This document shows positions 32,001 to 41,500 of a stretch of DNA of 64,000 bases, one piece after another. The position numbers and the translations under genes are program-made. The stretch's first letter is position 1. Every line of letters starts with the position of its first letter. The notes beneath the pieces are model-generated. The model worked only from the letters and a program-made list of their open reading frames with translations. It did no database searches and was not told the origin of the DNA. The stretch is from Bacteroides faecium (lineage in GTDB: Bacteria; Bacteroidota; Bacteroidia; Bacteroidales; Bacteroidaceae): assembly GCF_012113595.1 (NCBI RefSeq), contig NZ_CP050831.1, positions 4,402,001 to 4,466,000 of the forward strand, in the 5' to 3' direction.

Positions 32001-32300
32001 CTTCCGGTATTGATGACTAACGACACTAACTTTAAAAAGAACTATACCCGTAACACTTCATTGTTCTGGGAAGATGCTTCCTATTTGTGTGCACGTGAGA
32101 TTTCTTTGAGCTACGATTTACCTTCGCAGTGGACGAGAAAAGTCCTGATGGATAAAGTGACAGTGACGCTTACCGGACAGAATTTGTTCTATATAACGGA
32201 CAATCGTCTCTACACTCCCGAATATGGAACTACTAGCGGCGATAAAGGCGGATACGCTTTGCCTAAGACAGTTCTGATGGGATTAAAGGTCGTGTTCTAA
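29034..32300 (+). CDS. nanO: SusC-like TonB-dependent transporter (NanO type), 1088 aa
   Basis: Outer-membrane receptor that imports sialic acid with its SusD partner. Signal peptide to about residue 28, a carboxypeptidase-like D2-type domain (GQAVSGVVKDVAGEPLIG), then the plug (LQEVIVTGYGKTVTKDK) and a 22-strand barrel ending in aromatic GLKVVF. It sits 11 nt after a sialidase gene and 23 nt before susD. Identification as NanO rests on this context. Confidence 0.88.
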   Translation: MRKRHLKYCREVIFMVVAMLCSIGSMYAQVGQAVSGVVKDVAGEPLIGVSVLEVGTSNGAITDLDGKYTLTLTKSKSILAFSYIGYAQQNIPVDGRKNIMVVLKDDAIGLQEVIVTGYGKTVTKDKLTAAISKVSSEVLEKGVRSNPLTALAGTVTGVRVTQTSGQPGAGPSIQVRAGASLNGSGSPLYIIDGVQKSDMNDINSNDIESIEVLKDAAATALYGARANNGVVLVTTKSGHVGKTTVTLNVNIGKGFARDNYDFMNARDYLYWERMAAKRSGDDLNLVNGWGTGNDITADGNKSSNGIYSTSILTDKNKYLLDYGWQSMKDPASDNYLLFKETDFMKLNTQDAWTQDYNVSFSGGNDKGKYYSSIGYYDETGFPLESGYQRLSFNLNGEYKIKSWLKASGFVNFSRSETSPNYMSDANFWSVVAAAPPTFKGANLDGTVITLLNNTQNANWNEMKNYYYRRNTAYKTTLGTSFQVDLMKGLSLKLSGMWYLWMKETESFDKELPTAPGKLNATRKASATYARKLDQTYNAILNYNASFGDHNVSAVGGFEIIDKYSYGLSASGQGATSDDFIGLQFTAPLDANGKSTRNMSTTHTQERIMSGFVNATYDYKSKYLFSFSGRYDGYSKLVDNRWGFFPGVSAAWNVYREEFMEKYLDIFSNIKVRMGYGQNGNVNGIGLYELQGSYANAGNYNGIYGLLINDIAYPGLRWEKTTSFDTAIELGLFNKVDLSVGYFNKKTTDLIANVPLASSSGVGSMTTNNGAVRSQGMELEVNYRIFDRKDFKWNVGANITFVKSKILQLPDNGNENNRQGGTEVYKGKGSNETVWKGGIQEGQSYGDIYGFKMMNVVRDEADLANYAYYVDKIPSKPVYGPAAYAQLTVEQQKNAQQLAPGDAVWYDVNGDGTIDTYDQVKLGNEIPKWMGGFNTSVTWKGLTLFARFDYALGYKKWNSGYQYFMGITSGHFNVPDLAKKTWTEDNPGAELPVLMTNDTNFKKNYTRNTSLFWEDASYLCAREISLSYDLPSQWTRKVLMDKVTVTLTGQNLFYITDNRLYTPEYGTTSGDKGGYALPKTVLMGLKVVF

Positions 32301-32322
32301 AATCATAAAGAAAGATAGCATT

Positions 32323-33873
32323 ATGAAAAATATAAAATATACATTATTAGTGTTGTTGATAGGAGTCATGCAGTCTTGCGATTATTTGGACTTGAGTCCG
32401 GTAGACTCCTATGGTATCAGTAATTACTGGAGTACCAAAGATCAGGCGGAACGCTTTGTGCGCGGTTTGCATTATCGTGTTCGCGAGCGTCAGGAAGCGC
32501 TGTTCAAAATGGGTGAACTTAGAGGTGGAACTTTTTACGGCTCAAACTCTTCTTTGTTCAATCAGACTATTAGTGATGTGCCGGCTGTGACAAACAATCT
32601 CACTGAAGCTAATTATGTGATAAGCAACTGGGGCAACTTCTATATGGACATCATGCAGATTAACCATGCCATCCAGTCCGTCCCCGGCAGTTCTGCCTTG
32701 AATGAAACAGAAAAGAACTATTATATGGGTGTGTTGCACGGATTGAGAAGTTTCTATTACTTCCATCTGTTCCGTACCTATGGCGGAGTTCCTCTGATTG
32801 AAACCGCACGCGTGATGGACGGTGGTTTCACCCCTTCCGACTTGAATCAGCCGCGGGCTACGGAAGAAGAAGTCTACAATTTCCTTGTAAGAGACATCAA
32901 GGCATCGGAAGATTATTTCGCAGATGATGCATTTTCCATCAATTCCACAGACAAAAGCTCTTATTGGAGCAAGGCGGCAACAAAGATGTTGAGAGCCGAA
33001 ATCCTGTTGTGGGGATGCGAGGTAAAACCCATTGGCGGTGGAAGCGTCTACTCAAAAAATATACCGGCCGACCTGGCAGCAGCCAAACAAGCGTTGCAGG
33101 ATATTATAGATTGCGGCAAGTACGGCTTTGCTTCCAAGACCAGCTTTGAAGAGGTTTTTGACGTAACGAAGAAAGATAATAAAGAAATGATATTCGTTAT
33201 TCGCTACATGCTGAATGAGAAAGAAAATTTCTTTAGCAAATTCATGTATCCTACGAATACCAATCTGGTAGGTTTCGAGAATGCAGATGGTGTAGAGTAC
33301 AAAGGCGATAATGTGAATCCTTTGAAACTGAATGGTACTGCATCCAACTATCAGTATGCAAAAGAGTTCTTTGATACGTTCAGTGAAAGCGATATTCGTC
33401 GTAGCGCCACTTTCTTTGATGTATATAAGGTAGACGGTGGAGCGGCAGCTATACTCTTGAATAAATATAAAGGAGAACTGGACAATGATATACGTAAGTT
33501 CACGAACGACTGGCCCGTCTATCGCTATGCGGATTTGCAGTTGATGCTGGCTGAAATCGTAGCATTGCAGGGAGGCGATCCTGCTGCATATATCAATAGT
33601 GTCCGTGAACGTGCATACGGTTCCGCTTATGCTGCCAACAAATACCCCCGTAGTGGTGAAACAGCAGAAGATGCGATTCTGGAAGAACGTTCTAAAGAGT
33701 TTGTTGGTGAAGGTAAGCGTTGGTATGACATCCGCCGTATGAAGGATGGAGAATTGGCTAAGTCTCTTCAGATTAGCGTTTCGGGCGACCTTGTTGAGAA
33801 GCATCTGTTATGGCCTGTCGATGCTACTGTAATGTCGAAAGACCCGTTGGTACAGCAGACACCGGGTTATTAA
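32323..33873 (+). CDS. nanU: SusD-like surface sialic-acid-binding lipoprotein (NanU type), 516 aa
   Basis: Lipobox MQSCDYLDLSP. TPR-like SusD fold with typical SNWGNFYMDIMQINHAI and RSFYYFHLFRTYGGVPL (residues 138-155) and the C-terminal ILEERSKEFVGEGKRWYDIR. Partner of the preceding SusC. B. fragilis NanU in this position binds Neu5Ac tightly; that role is inferred here. Confidence 0.87.
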   Translation: MKNIKYTLLVLLIGVMQSCDYLDLSPVDSYGISNYWSTKDQAERFVRGLHYRVRERQEALFKMGELRGGTFYGSNSSLFNQTISDVPAVTNNLTEANYVISNWGNFYMDIMQINHAIQSVPGSSALNETEKNYYMGVLHGLRSFYYFHLFRTYGGVPLIETARVMDGGFTPSDLNQPRATEEEVYNFLVRDIKASEDYFADDAFSINSTDKSSYWSKAATKMLRAEILLWGCEVKPIGGGSVYSKNIPADLAAAKQALQDIIDCGKYGFASKTSFEEVFDVTKKDNKEMIFVIRYMLNEKENFFSKFMYPTNTNLVGFENADGVEYKGDNVNPLKLNGTASNYQYAKEFFDTFSESDIRRSATFFDVYKVDGGAAAILLNKYKGELDNDIRKFTNDWPVYRYADLQLMLAEIVALQGGDPAAYINSVRERAYGSAYAANKYPRSGETAEDAILEERSKEFVGEGKRWYDIRRMKDGELAKSLQISVSGDLVEKHLLWPVDATVMSKDPLVQQTPGY

Positions 33874-33921
33874 TCTGCCTGTCAGATTCATATCATTCAT
33901 TAAAATTTAAATCATACAAAG

Positions 33922-35964
33922 ATGAAAAAACAATCTATATTTCCGGTCTTAGGACTCTGTGCAGCGTTTCTTGCCACTGCATGCAGTGACGATGACTATA
34001 CCCAGACTGATTTTACGCGTCCGGCGGGGGGAAATCAAATTTTCCTCAATTGCCAGTCACAGTTGGGTGATAATAAGACGGCTTGGGCGGCAGATAGTAA
34101 AATTGGTTTCTTCTGTGAGCAGACAAAAACAACCAATCTTGCTGTGGGAGTTGCAGCTCCTTTTGTGGGACAGACCGAGGGAATGTTCTACACACAGGTA
34201 GCGTGGGACAAAGAAGCAGGAGAACATACTTTCTATGCTTACACTCCTTATAATAAGGACAATACATCAGCGAAAGCTGTTGCCGGGGTTTTGAGTAACT
34301 CACAATTGCAGTCGGGCACGTCGAACACTCATTTGACGAACACTGCCCTGACATATGCGACAGCTAAGTCTGCCGAAGTGGAAACTGCCATTCCGATGAC
34401 CTTCAAGCATGCTTTGGGATATTTGGACATCAGTTGCAAGACGGCTACCAAGTATATCGGTTGGAAAGTGAAATCTATCGATTTTTCTACAGAAGACGGC
34501 ATTGCTTTAGCCGGTGATTACAAATTTGACCTTACTACCGGGCAATTCAACATAGCTGACGGCTCTTCCAAAATACAGTTGAGAGTGGACAATGCTCCGG
34601 CACTTGCTGCGAACGAGGTCTTTCACGGATATATGTCTATGAATCCTATGGACTTGTCGACGAAACGATGCAATGTAAAAGTAGCGATTGAAAAAGTCGG
34701 TGAGGATGACCTTAGCCTGACTGGTACGATTGCTTCTATCAATATACTTGCAGGCAGCATTAACACATTGAATCTGGAACTGGATAATCTGACTGCCGAA
34801 CTTTTGGAAGACTTGTCTATCGATTTAAGCGCGACAGAAACTGCAAACTGCTATGTGGCAGGCAAGGCAGGACAGGAATATCGCTTTAAGGCTACCGTTA
34901 TGGGTAATGGAGCGATTACTCCGGCAGTAGAGGGGGATGAAACAAAGAAGGGTATCACTCCTTCTCCGTTAACTCCTGTATCGGCTTCAATTCTTTGGCA
35001 GAGCGAAAGAAGCCTGATATCCGGCGTAAAACTGAAAAATGATTATATTTACTTTACCCTGAACGGTTCGGATGAAACGGCGTTGGAAGCAGGTAATGCC
35101 GTTATTGCCGCTTATGACGGTGCAGGAACTATTGTCTGGAGTTGGCATATTTGGGTAACAGATGTGGATTTGAACGCTAAGGTACAAACATATACTGTAC
35201 ATGCTGATTATGGAGCATTCCTCAATTACCAGTCGCCTATGATGATGGATCGTAATTTAGGTGCAACGGATGATAAGTTGTGGTCAACGGCTACCGATCC
35301 TAAGGGTTCACACGGCTTATTCTATCAATGGGGACGTAAAGACCCGATTATTGGTCCGAGTGATGACGCTGCAAGTGTACACGCCACAGTTTATGATAAG
35401 GACAATGAGGTTGTAAGTTGGGACTTTACAGTGGCGACATTGCTCTCAAGAGAAGATATAGCAAAATATCCGATGAAGTATATCAAGGGAGATAATTGGC
35501 TGAATGAAGATGCTTATGATTTATGGGGAAATTCGGCCGTGTATGATAGCAATGGTGGAGATGGCTCTACCGGTTCGAAATCAATTTACGACCCATGCCC
35601 ACCGGGATATCGTGTTCCTCATCCTTATGTATGGAGTGGATTTACATCAACAGTCAGTGGCGGTAATCATAAAACAGGTGCTGTTACTACTAGTGCTTCT
35701 GGTGATATAACGAAACAGGGTGGTGTTACTTTCGCTAATGGTGGAACGGCTATTTATCCTAGTACCGGTTTTATCAATAACGGTGCACTGCAGCGGGTTG
35801 CCCCTGCAAGTAACGGATGCATAAGCTTATGGAGTAATGCTGCAACCAAAAAAGACTTTGGAACACAGTTCTATTATGATGCAACGAATTGTAATACTCC
35901 TAAAGGAAATAAGCGCACATTTGGTTTTGGTGTCCGTTGTATGAAAGACAATACCGCAAACTAA
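33922..35964 (+). CDS. Fimbrillin-like lipoprotein with FISUMP C-terminal domain, 680 aa
   Basis: Lipobox LATACSDDD. The first half (about residues 30-290) has the Mfa-like/fimbrillin beta pattern (FTRPAGGNQIF, GEHTFYAYTPYNKDN). The C-terminal 230 residues carry the Fibrobacter-major-paralogue signature (MMDRNLGATDD, HGLFYQWGRKDP, YDPCPPGYRVP). Last gene of the nan operon, before a terminator. By analogy with other PULs it may be a surface glycan-binding protein; direct evidence is lacking. Confidence 0.78.
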   Translation: MKKQSIFPVLGLCAAFLATACSDDDYTQTDFTRPAGGNQIFLNCQSQLGDNKTAWAADSKIGFFCEQTKTTNLAVGVAAPFVGQTEGMFYTQVAWDKEAGEHTFYAYTPYNKDNTSAKAVAGVLSNSQLQSGTSNTHLTNTALTYATAKSAEVETAIPMTFKHALGYLDISCKTATKYIGWKVKSIDFSTEDGIALAGDYKFDLTTGQFNIADGSSKIQLRVDNAPALAANEVFHGYMSMNPMDLSTKRCNVKVAIEKVGEDDLSLTGTIASINILAGSINTLNLELDNLTAELLEDLSIDLSATETANCYVAGKAGQEYRFKATVMGNGAITPAVEGDETKKGITPSPLTPVSASILWQSERSLISGVKLKNDYIYFTLNGSDETALEAGNAVIAAYDGAGTIVWSWHIWVTDVDLNAKVQTYTVHADYGAFLNYQSPMMMDRNLGATDDKLWSTATDPKGSHGLFYQWGRKDPIIGPSDDAASVHATVYDKDNEVVSWDFTVATLLSREDIAKYPMKYIKGDNWLNEDAYDLWGNSAVYDSNGGDGSTGSKSIYDPCPPGYRVPHPYVWSGFTSTVSGGNHKTGAVTTSASGDITKQGGVTFANGGTAIYPSTGFINNGALQRVAPASNGCISLWSNAATKKDFGTQFYYDATNCNTPKGNKRTFGFGVRCMKDNTAN

Positions 35965-35985
35965 ATAATAACTTTTCACTTAATA

Positions 35986-36028
35986 AATCCTTGGCGTGCT
36001 TTATCCAAATCATGCCAAGGATTCTTTT
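35986..36028 (+). terminator. Terminator of the nan operon
   Basis: AATCCTTGGC (35986-35995) and GCCAAGGATT (36014-36023) form a perfect 10-bp stem followed by CTTTTC. It lies 22 nt after the fimbrillin-like stop codon. Confidence 0.75.
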
Positions 36029-36074
36029 CATTATAGGACGATAGGAGTGACCTTTTTTATAATACAACATTACA

Positions 36075-37322
36075 ATGAGAAAAAGTATAATAGCTGGTTT
36101 ATTAATGCTGACAGTTCACAGTAGCGTTATTTCCGCCCAAACTCCGGAAGTAATAGGTCGTGAACATAATATCATTCAATCAGAACGACAGGATGGACGC
36201 TTCCTGAGTACTTACGGAGTTGTTCACGCAATGCTTTCACACATAAAACCGGAATGTGCATTTCAACCGGATATGACTTTGGAAGAATTCCGTGAATGGC
36301 AACATAAAGTACGGAAGTCAATGCAGGAAATTATGAACTTCCCCGAAATAAAGGACATGCCGTCACCTAAACGACTATACAGCAAACAACGTGACGGCTA
36401 CAAACTGGAGAAGTGGGAATTTTATCCTTTGCCCGAATGTGTATCTACTTTTCTAGTATTGATACCGGATTCTTTGCAGCAGCCAGTTCCTGCTGTTTTA
36501 TGTATTCCCGGTTCCGGTGGCAGTAAAGAAGGATTGGCGGGCGAGCCGGGCGTTTTCCCGAAGCTGAATGATGATTATCAGAATCCCAAGGTAACAATGG
36601 CACGGAATTTTGCGAAAGCAGGTTATGTGGCGGTAGCCGTAGATAATCCGGCAGCCGGTGAATCCTCGGATTTGGAACGTTATGCACGCGGAAGAAATTA
36701 TAACTACGATTTGGTGTCGCGAGTTCTGTTAGAATTGGGATGGAGTTATCTCGGTTATACTTCTTATCTTGATATGCAAGTTCTTCAATGGATGAAAGCA
36801 CAGACCTATATCCGTAAAGACCGGATTATCGTAAGTGGCTTTTCTCTGGGGACAGAGCCGTTAATGGTACTGGGAACGCTGGATACGTCACTCTATGCTT
36901 TTGTTTACAATGATTTTTTGTGCCAAACACAAGAACGCGCATTGGTAATGACCGTGCCTGATAAGGATGGCACACGACCTTTCCCTAACTCTATCCGCCA
37001 TCTGATACCTGACTTTTGGCGTAAATTCAACTTCCCTGATATTGTAGCTGCCTTGGCTCCCCGTCCTGTGATATTGACGGAAGGAGGACTGGACCGTGAC
37101 TTGAATCTTGTACGTGCCGCATATAAGATTGCCGGACACCCGGAGAATATCGAGATACACCATTATCCTAAGTACGCCAGTCCGCATAATCGAACGGACT
37201 TTGACGCATTGCCGGAAGGGCTCGATAGAGATGAGTTTTATAAATTAGTGAACGTAGATGGTCCTAATCATTATTTTAAATCGGAATTAGTTCTTCCTTG
37301 GTTAAAGAAACATTTAGAGTAA
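36075..37322 (+). CDS. Secreted alpha/beta-hydrolase (esterase), 415 aa
   Basis: Signal peptide to about residue 21 (SSVISAQ). A large abhydrolase_7-type esterase related to acetyl-xylan esterases: oxyanion region CIPGSGGSKEG, nucleophile Ser257 in GFSLG, acid in TEGGLDRD and histidine in PKYASPHNRTDF. Likely removes acyl groups from glycans in the periplasm. Between the nan terminator and the PUL leader, so it could serve either. O-acetyl sialic acid is one plausible target, unproven. Confidence 0.78.
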   Translation: MRKSIIAGLLMLTVHSSVISAQTPEVIGREHNIIQSERQDGRFLSTYGVVHAMLSHIKPECAFQPDMTLEEFREWQHKVRKSMQEIMNFPEIKDMPSPKRLYSKQRDGYKLEKWEFYPLPECVSTFLVLIPDSLQQPVPAVLCIPGSGGSKEGLAGEPGVFPKLNDDYQNPKVTMARNFAKAGYVAVAVDNPAAGESSDLERYARGRNYNYDLVSRVLLELGWSYLGYTSYLDMQVLQWMKAQTYIRKDRIIVSGFSLGTEPLMVLGTLDTSLYAFVYNDFLCQTQERALVMTVPDKDGTRPFPNSIRHLIPDFWRKFNFPDIVAALAPRPVILTEGGLDRDLNLVRAAYKIAGHPENIEIHHYPKYASPHNRTDFDALPEGLDRDEFYKLVNVDGPNHYFKSELVLPWLKKHLE

Positions 37323-37506
37323 ATATTTGATGTTTATATATTGATTAATAGCACACGCAATTAGTTCAAATTCGTGCGAAAATGAACTAAGTCAATTTTA
37401 GAAATAAACACGCACTCCAAACAAAAGTTTTCACGATTTACCCTCATACTCTCATAAATATCTTCAAAGCCTTTATTCATCGTGGCTTCAGCTATGAGAG
37501 CAGGTT

Positions 37507-37551
37507 ATGATAGCACCCTGATAGCAAAAGTTACTCTCAGGGTACTATCAT
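37507..37551. repeat. Hairpin with 15-bp arms
   Basis: ATGATAGCACCCTGA (37507-37521) and TCAGGGTACTATCAT (37537-37551) pair with one mismatch. No T-run follows on the + strand. Lies about 60 bp upstream of the inverted-repeat-bounded tandem array. Confidence 0.6.
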
Positions 37552-37612
37552 CTCATTCCCCTATAAAACATAGGATATACTAACGGGATTTTAACGTTAT
37601 CTCTTCGTTATC

Positions 37613-37752
37613 CTTTCGTTAGATTACCGGTATCACTAATTCGTCACGGCCGTGACGAATTCCTACCACGGCTGTGAAGAGAACCTACCACGGCCGTGAC
37701 GAATAGTTACCACGGCCGTGGTGAGATAACAATACCGGTAATCTAATGAAAG
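37613..37752. repeat. 22-bp tandem array of CACGGCCGTG palindromes inside a 21-bp inverted repeat
   Basis: CACGGCCGTG or one variant occurs at 37645, 37667, 37689 and 37711, each exactly 22 bp apart. The first is the core of a 24-bp perfect palindrome (37638-37661). The whole is bounded by CTTTCGTTAGATTACCGGTAT (37613-37633) and its inverse (37732-37752, one mismatch). No ORF runs through it. Confidence 0.85.
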
Positions 37753-38137
37753 AATACCGGCAGCCTAACGCAAAGATAAAGGCAAGATAACTAACACTTC
37801 CTTACTTCATAACTTATGTTTCCCTAAACAACATAGCTAGGGAACCCACATTAGAGCACAACGTACTGAAATGAGCAATTTTTCGACACAGTTCTTCTAA
37901 TCTCCAATAAGTATCGGGTGAACTAAAAGAATCTGTATCATTTGTGATACCTATTTCTACTACACTTATATCAAAAACTTTGTTTGGCTTATGTTATTTG
38001 TCATCATACCGGTAATTGATTATGTTTATCTAATAACTCCTAGAAACTTGAATAAGTGTAGTGTTGCCAATAAATAACAGCTTGTCTTTATAAGTATTAT
38101 TATTAAAATAATGGGTAGTGATTATTAATGGATGCAT

Positions 38138-38154
38138 AAGTTCGATTAGAACTT
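38138..38154. promoter_or_regulatory. Palindromic site 1, AAGTTC-GATTA-GAACTT
   Basis: Perfect 6-bp arms around 5 bp. Its inverse is nearly repeated at 38458-38474 next to the SusC gene. It lies about 75-90 nt downstream of the leftward promoter start at 38237, so it would form a hairpin in that RNA. Confidence 0.6.
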
Positions 38155-38236
38155 AGTTGAGTTATTTATTAATATTCTCTTCTATCTTATAGATAATTTG
38201 GTCGTTAATTATAATATGTATGATTTTAAATCGCTG

Positions 38237-38267
38237 CAAATATATCTATATTATTAATAATAACAAA
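38237..38267 (-). promoter_or_regulatory. Leftward consensus promoter in PUL 2 leader
   Basis: Minus strand TTTG (38264-38267), 19-nt spacer, TATATTTG (38237-38244): full consensus. No protein gene lies downstream before 37.3 kb. The same promoter with the same spacing is at 44153-44183. It likely makes a non-coding RNA divergent to susC. Confidence 0.7.
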
Positions 38268-38457
38268 GTATTTAATAAATTATTTTCTTATATATGCTGC
38301 TAAATGCGAAAAGATGTATTATCAAATCGGCAGATAGAGAGACAGAATAATATAATAAGTAGGTAGAAAATAGATTGATTTTACGAATATGCTTTTGCTT
38401 TTGATTAAAATTTTAAAGGAGAGTCTGGGGTAAGAAGGCGAGGTATTACTGAAAGAT

Positions 38458-38474
38458 TAGTTCTAATCGGACTT
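38458..38474. promoter_or_regulatory. Palindromic site 2, TAGTTC-TAATC-GGACTT
   Basis: Ends 46 nt before the SusC ATG. Same consensus as site 1, in inverse orientation with the identical spacer read TAATC. Followed by TATTTAAATTA, which is also conserved in the other PUL leader. Confidence 0.6.
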
Positions 38475-38520
38475 GGATAAGTATTTAAATTATCTTAATT
38501 ATTAACTAAAAGTAATACTA

Positions 38521-41500
38521 ATGAAAAAAGACATCCTTTTGCTTGTGTTGTGTCTTTTCTGCTCCATAGGAGCCGTGGCACAGACAAAAACAATTACCGG
38601 TGTGGTAAGCGATGCTACTGGTGAGCCAATCATCGGAGCGAGTGTTGTCGAAGTGGGTACGACAAATGGTACCATTACCGACATTGATGGTAAATTTGTA
38701 TTAAACATGAATCCGGACGGGAAAATCAGAGTCTCGTACATCGGATATCAGGTGCAAACGATTGACCTTAAGGGAAAAACTTCTTTCCGGATACAAATGA
38801 AAGAAGATTCCGAGATGTTGGAAGAAGTGGTCGTAACCGGTTATGGCGGCAAACAGTTACGCACTAAAGTCACTAACTCAATTTCCAAAGTAAAAGAAGA
38901 AACATTGAAGCAGGGTTTGTATTCAAATCCAGGTCAGGCATTGTCCGGAGCCGTTGCCGGTTTGTCTGTCAGCCAGACTTCCGGTAATCCGGGCAGTACC
39001 CCGACTTTAGTGCTTCGTGGGGGAACTAACTTTGACGGTTCGGGTTCACCTCTTATCTTGATTGACGGTCAGGTGCGCTCTTCTTTGAGCGATATCAATC
39101 CGGATGATATTGAATCAATGGAAGTCTTGAAAGATGCCGGAGCAACTGCCATTTACGGTGCCCGTGCTAACGACGGTGTGATTCTTATTACAACCAAACG
39201 CGGAAAAAGCGGAAGGGCGGAAGTTACCTTGAAAGCTAAGTTCGGATTGAATTACTTCAAGAACTCTTATGAGTTCCTGGATGCCGGAGACTATATTTAT
39301 TGGATGCGCATGGGATATAAGAATGCCTATATGGGTGATATGAAACATCCCGACGGAAGCGCGGTGAAGGCGTGGTCTTCTCTCAGTGGGTTGACAAGTG
39401 CCACTCCTTACGGTACCGGTAATGCCTATTTTGCAAACGACGGAGTGACTCCTTTGGATGGGAACAAAACAAGTTCTGCTATTTGGAGTACGATGAAATA
39501 TGCTGATAATCTGGCTTTTCTGCTCGACCAGGGTTGGCAGACTATGGTTGATCCTATTTATGGAGATAAGCTTATTTATAAGAATACCAATATTGCGGAT
39601 TTCAACGTACAGACTCCTGCATTTTCTCAGGATTATAATTTAAGTGTAAGTGGTGGAAATGAAAAAGGAAGTTATTATGCCGGATTAGGCTATAATAAAA
39701 GTGATGGTACGGCATACGGCAACTGGTATAAGCGTATCACTTTCACCTTCAATGCTGATTATAAGTTGAAAGAATGGCTGACTTCCAGTTCCAGTTTTAA
39801 TTTTGCGGACGCTACCTGGAATGGGCTGCCTGCCACTCAGACGGCAGAAGCAAATTACTTCTCACGTTGCTTGTCACTGCCGCCTACTTTCCGCGGTTAT
39901 AATGCAGATGGAGAAATGTTGTTGGGACCCAACTCGGGAGATGGTAATCAACAATACAATTTTGATAAATTTGTCCGTGATCAAAATACCGATAAGTTTA
40001 CAATGAACCAGTCCTTCACTATTAATTTTATGAAAGGGCTCTCGCTGAAGCTAGGTGCAATCTGGTATTATCAGGAAGAGAAGGATGAAAGCTTTAATAA
40101 AGATTACCTAAGCTCTCCGGGGAATAAGGTTACGTCACGCAGTACTTCCGCTTCCTATGACCGTACATTAGATCAAACTTATAATGCCGTATTGAATTAT
40201 AATTACCAGATTAATAAAGACCATTATCTGGATGCGATGGCCGGTTTTGAGTATTATGATTCTTATAACAAAGGTTTCAACGCATCCGGTTCGGGAGCTC
40301 CTACCGACGACTTTATGGATTTGCAATACACCTCAAAAGAAGAAGGAAAACGTTCTATTGATTCCTGGCATTCACGCCAGCGTATCATGTCTTTCTTCGG
40401 ACGTGTGAATTACGATTATCAGGCAAAATATCTGTTGTCGTTAGTCCTTAGAAAAGACGGATATTCAAAATTAGCGAAAGAAAACCGTTGGGGAGTATTT
40501 CCCGGTGTATCCGCCGGATGGGTTTTCAGCAAAGAAGAATTTATGGCAAACACAAGCGATATACTTTCATTTGGTAAATTACGTGCAAGTTTCGGTCTGA
40601 ACGGTAATGTCAACAAGAATTTTGTAGGCAATTATACCGTACAGGGTTCATATGGCAGTAACACTTATAATGGTGTTACAGGATTCCTTTTGGGAAGCAT
40701 CCCTAATCCATATCTGATGTGGGAGAAATCCAGGACTTTTGAGGTAGGTCTTGATTTAGGTTTCCTCGAAAATCGTATTAATGCCAATTTTACCTATTAT
40801 AACCGTTTGACAAGTGATAAATATGCCAATATCACAGTACCTTCCACTTCAGGCGTCGGCTCTGTAGTTTCCAATAACGGTAAATTCCAAAATCAGGGTT
40901 TTGAGTTTGAACTGGCTTTCCGTATAATTGACCGGAAAGACTGGAAATGGAACTTGAATTGGAATGGTGCATTGAATAAGAATAAGGTCGTGGCTTTGCC
41001 GGATAACGGACTGGACCGCAATCGGCAGGATTCCTATCAGGTATATACCGGTTATGGCGATGCAAAAATGTGGGTTGGAGGTTATCAGGAAGGACAACGT
41101 CCGGGCGACTTGTATATGTTTATTGCTGAAGGCATCTATAAATCACAAGATGAGATACCGGCAGGATTAATCGATATAACTTCCGGTAATAACGGTTCGA
41201 CTGGCAGACCTTTATATGGAGGAGCAGAAGGTTACAATAAATTGTCAGACAGTCAGAAAGGAAATGCGTTGCCTATCCAGCCGGGCGATGTGAAATGGAA
41301 AGATGTCAACGGAGACGGAGTGATTGACAATTATGATATGGTGAAGGTCGGAAATACAGTGCCGAAATGGACAGGTGGTTTCAATACTACTGTGAGCTGG
41401 AAAGACCTGACATTATCAGCGCGTTTCGATTATGCTTTAGGATTTAAGGCAGTAGACTGGAAATCAATGTGGATCATGGCTTGCGCACAAGGTACGTACA

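Noticed and set aside
37362..37384. TTAGTTCA / TGAACTAA inverted repeat as a terminator after the esterase gene
   Set aside because: Only 8-bp AT-rich arms and no T-run; not enough to call a terminator.
37645..37720. Tandem 22-bp repeats as a CRISPR array
   Set aside because: The units are contiguous with no unique spacers, the period is 22 bp, and there are no cas genes in the window.
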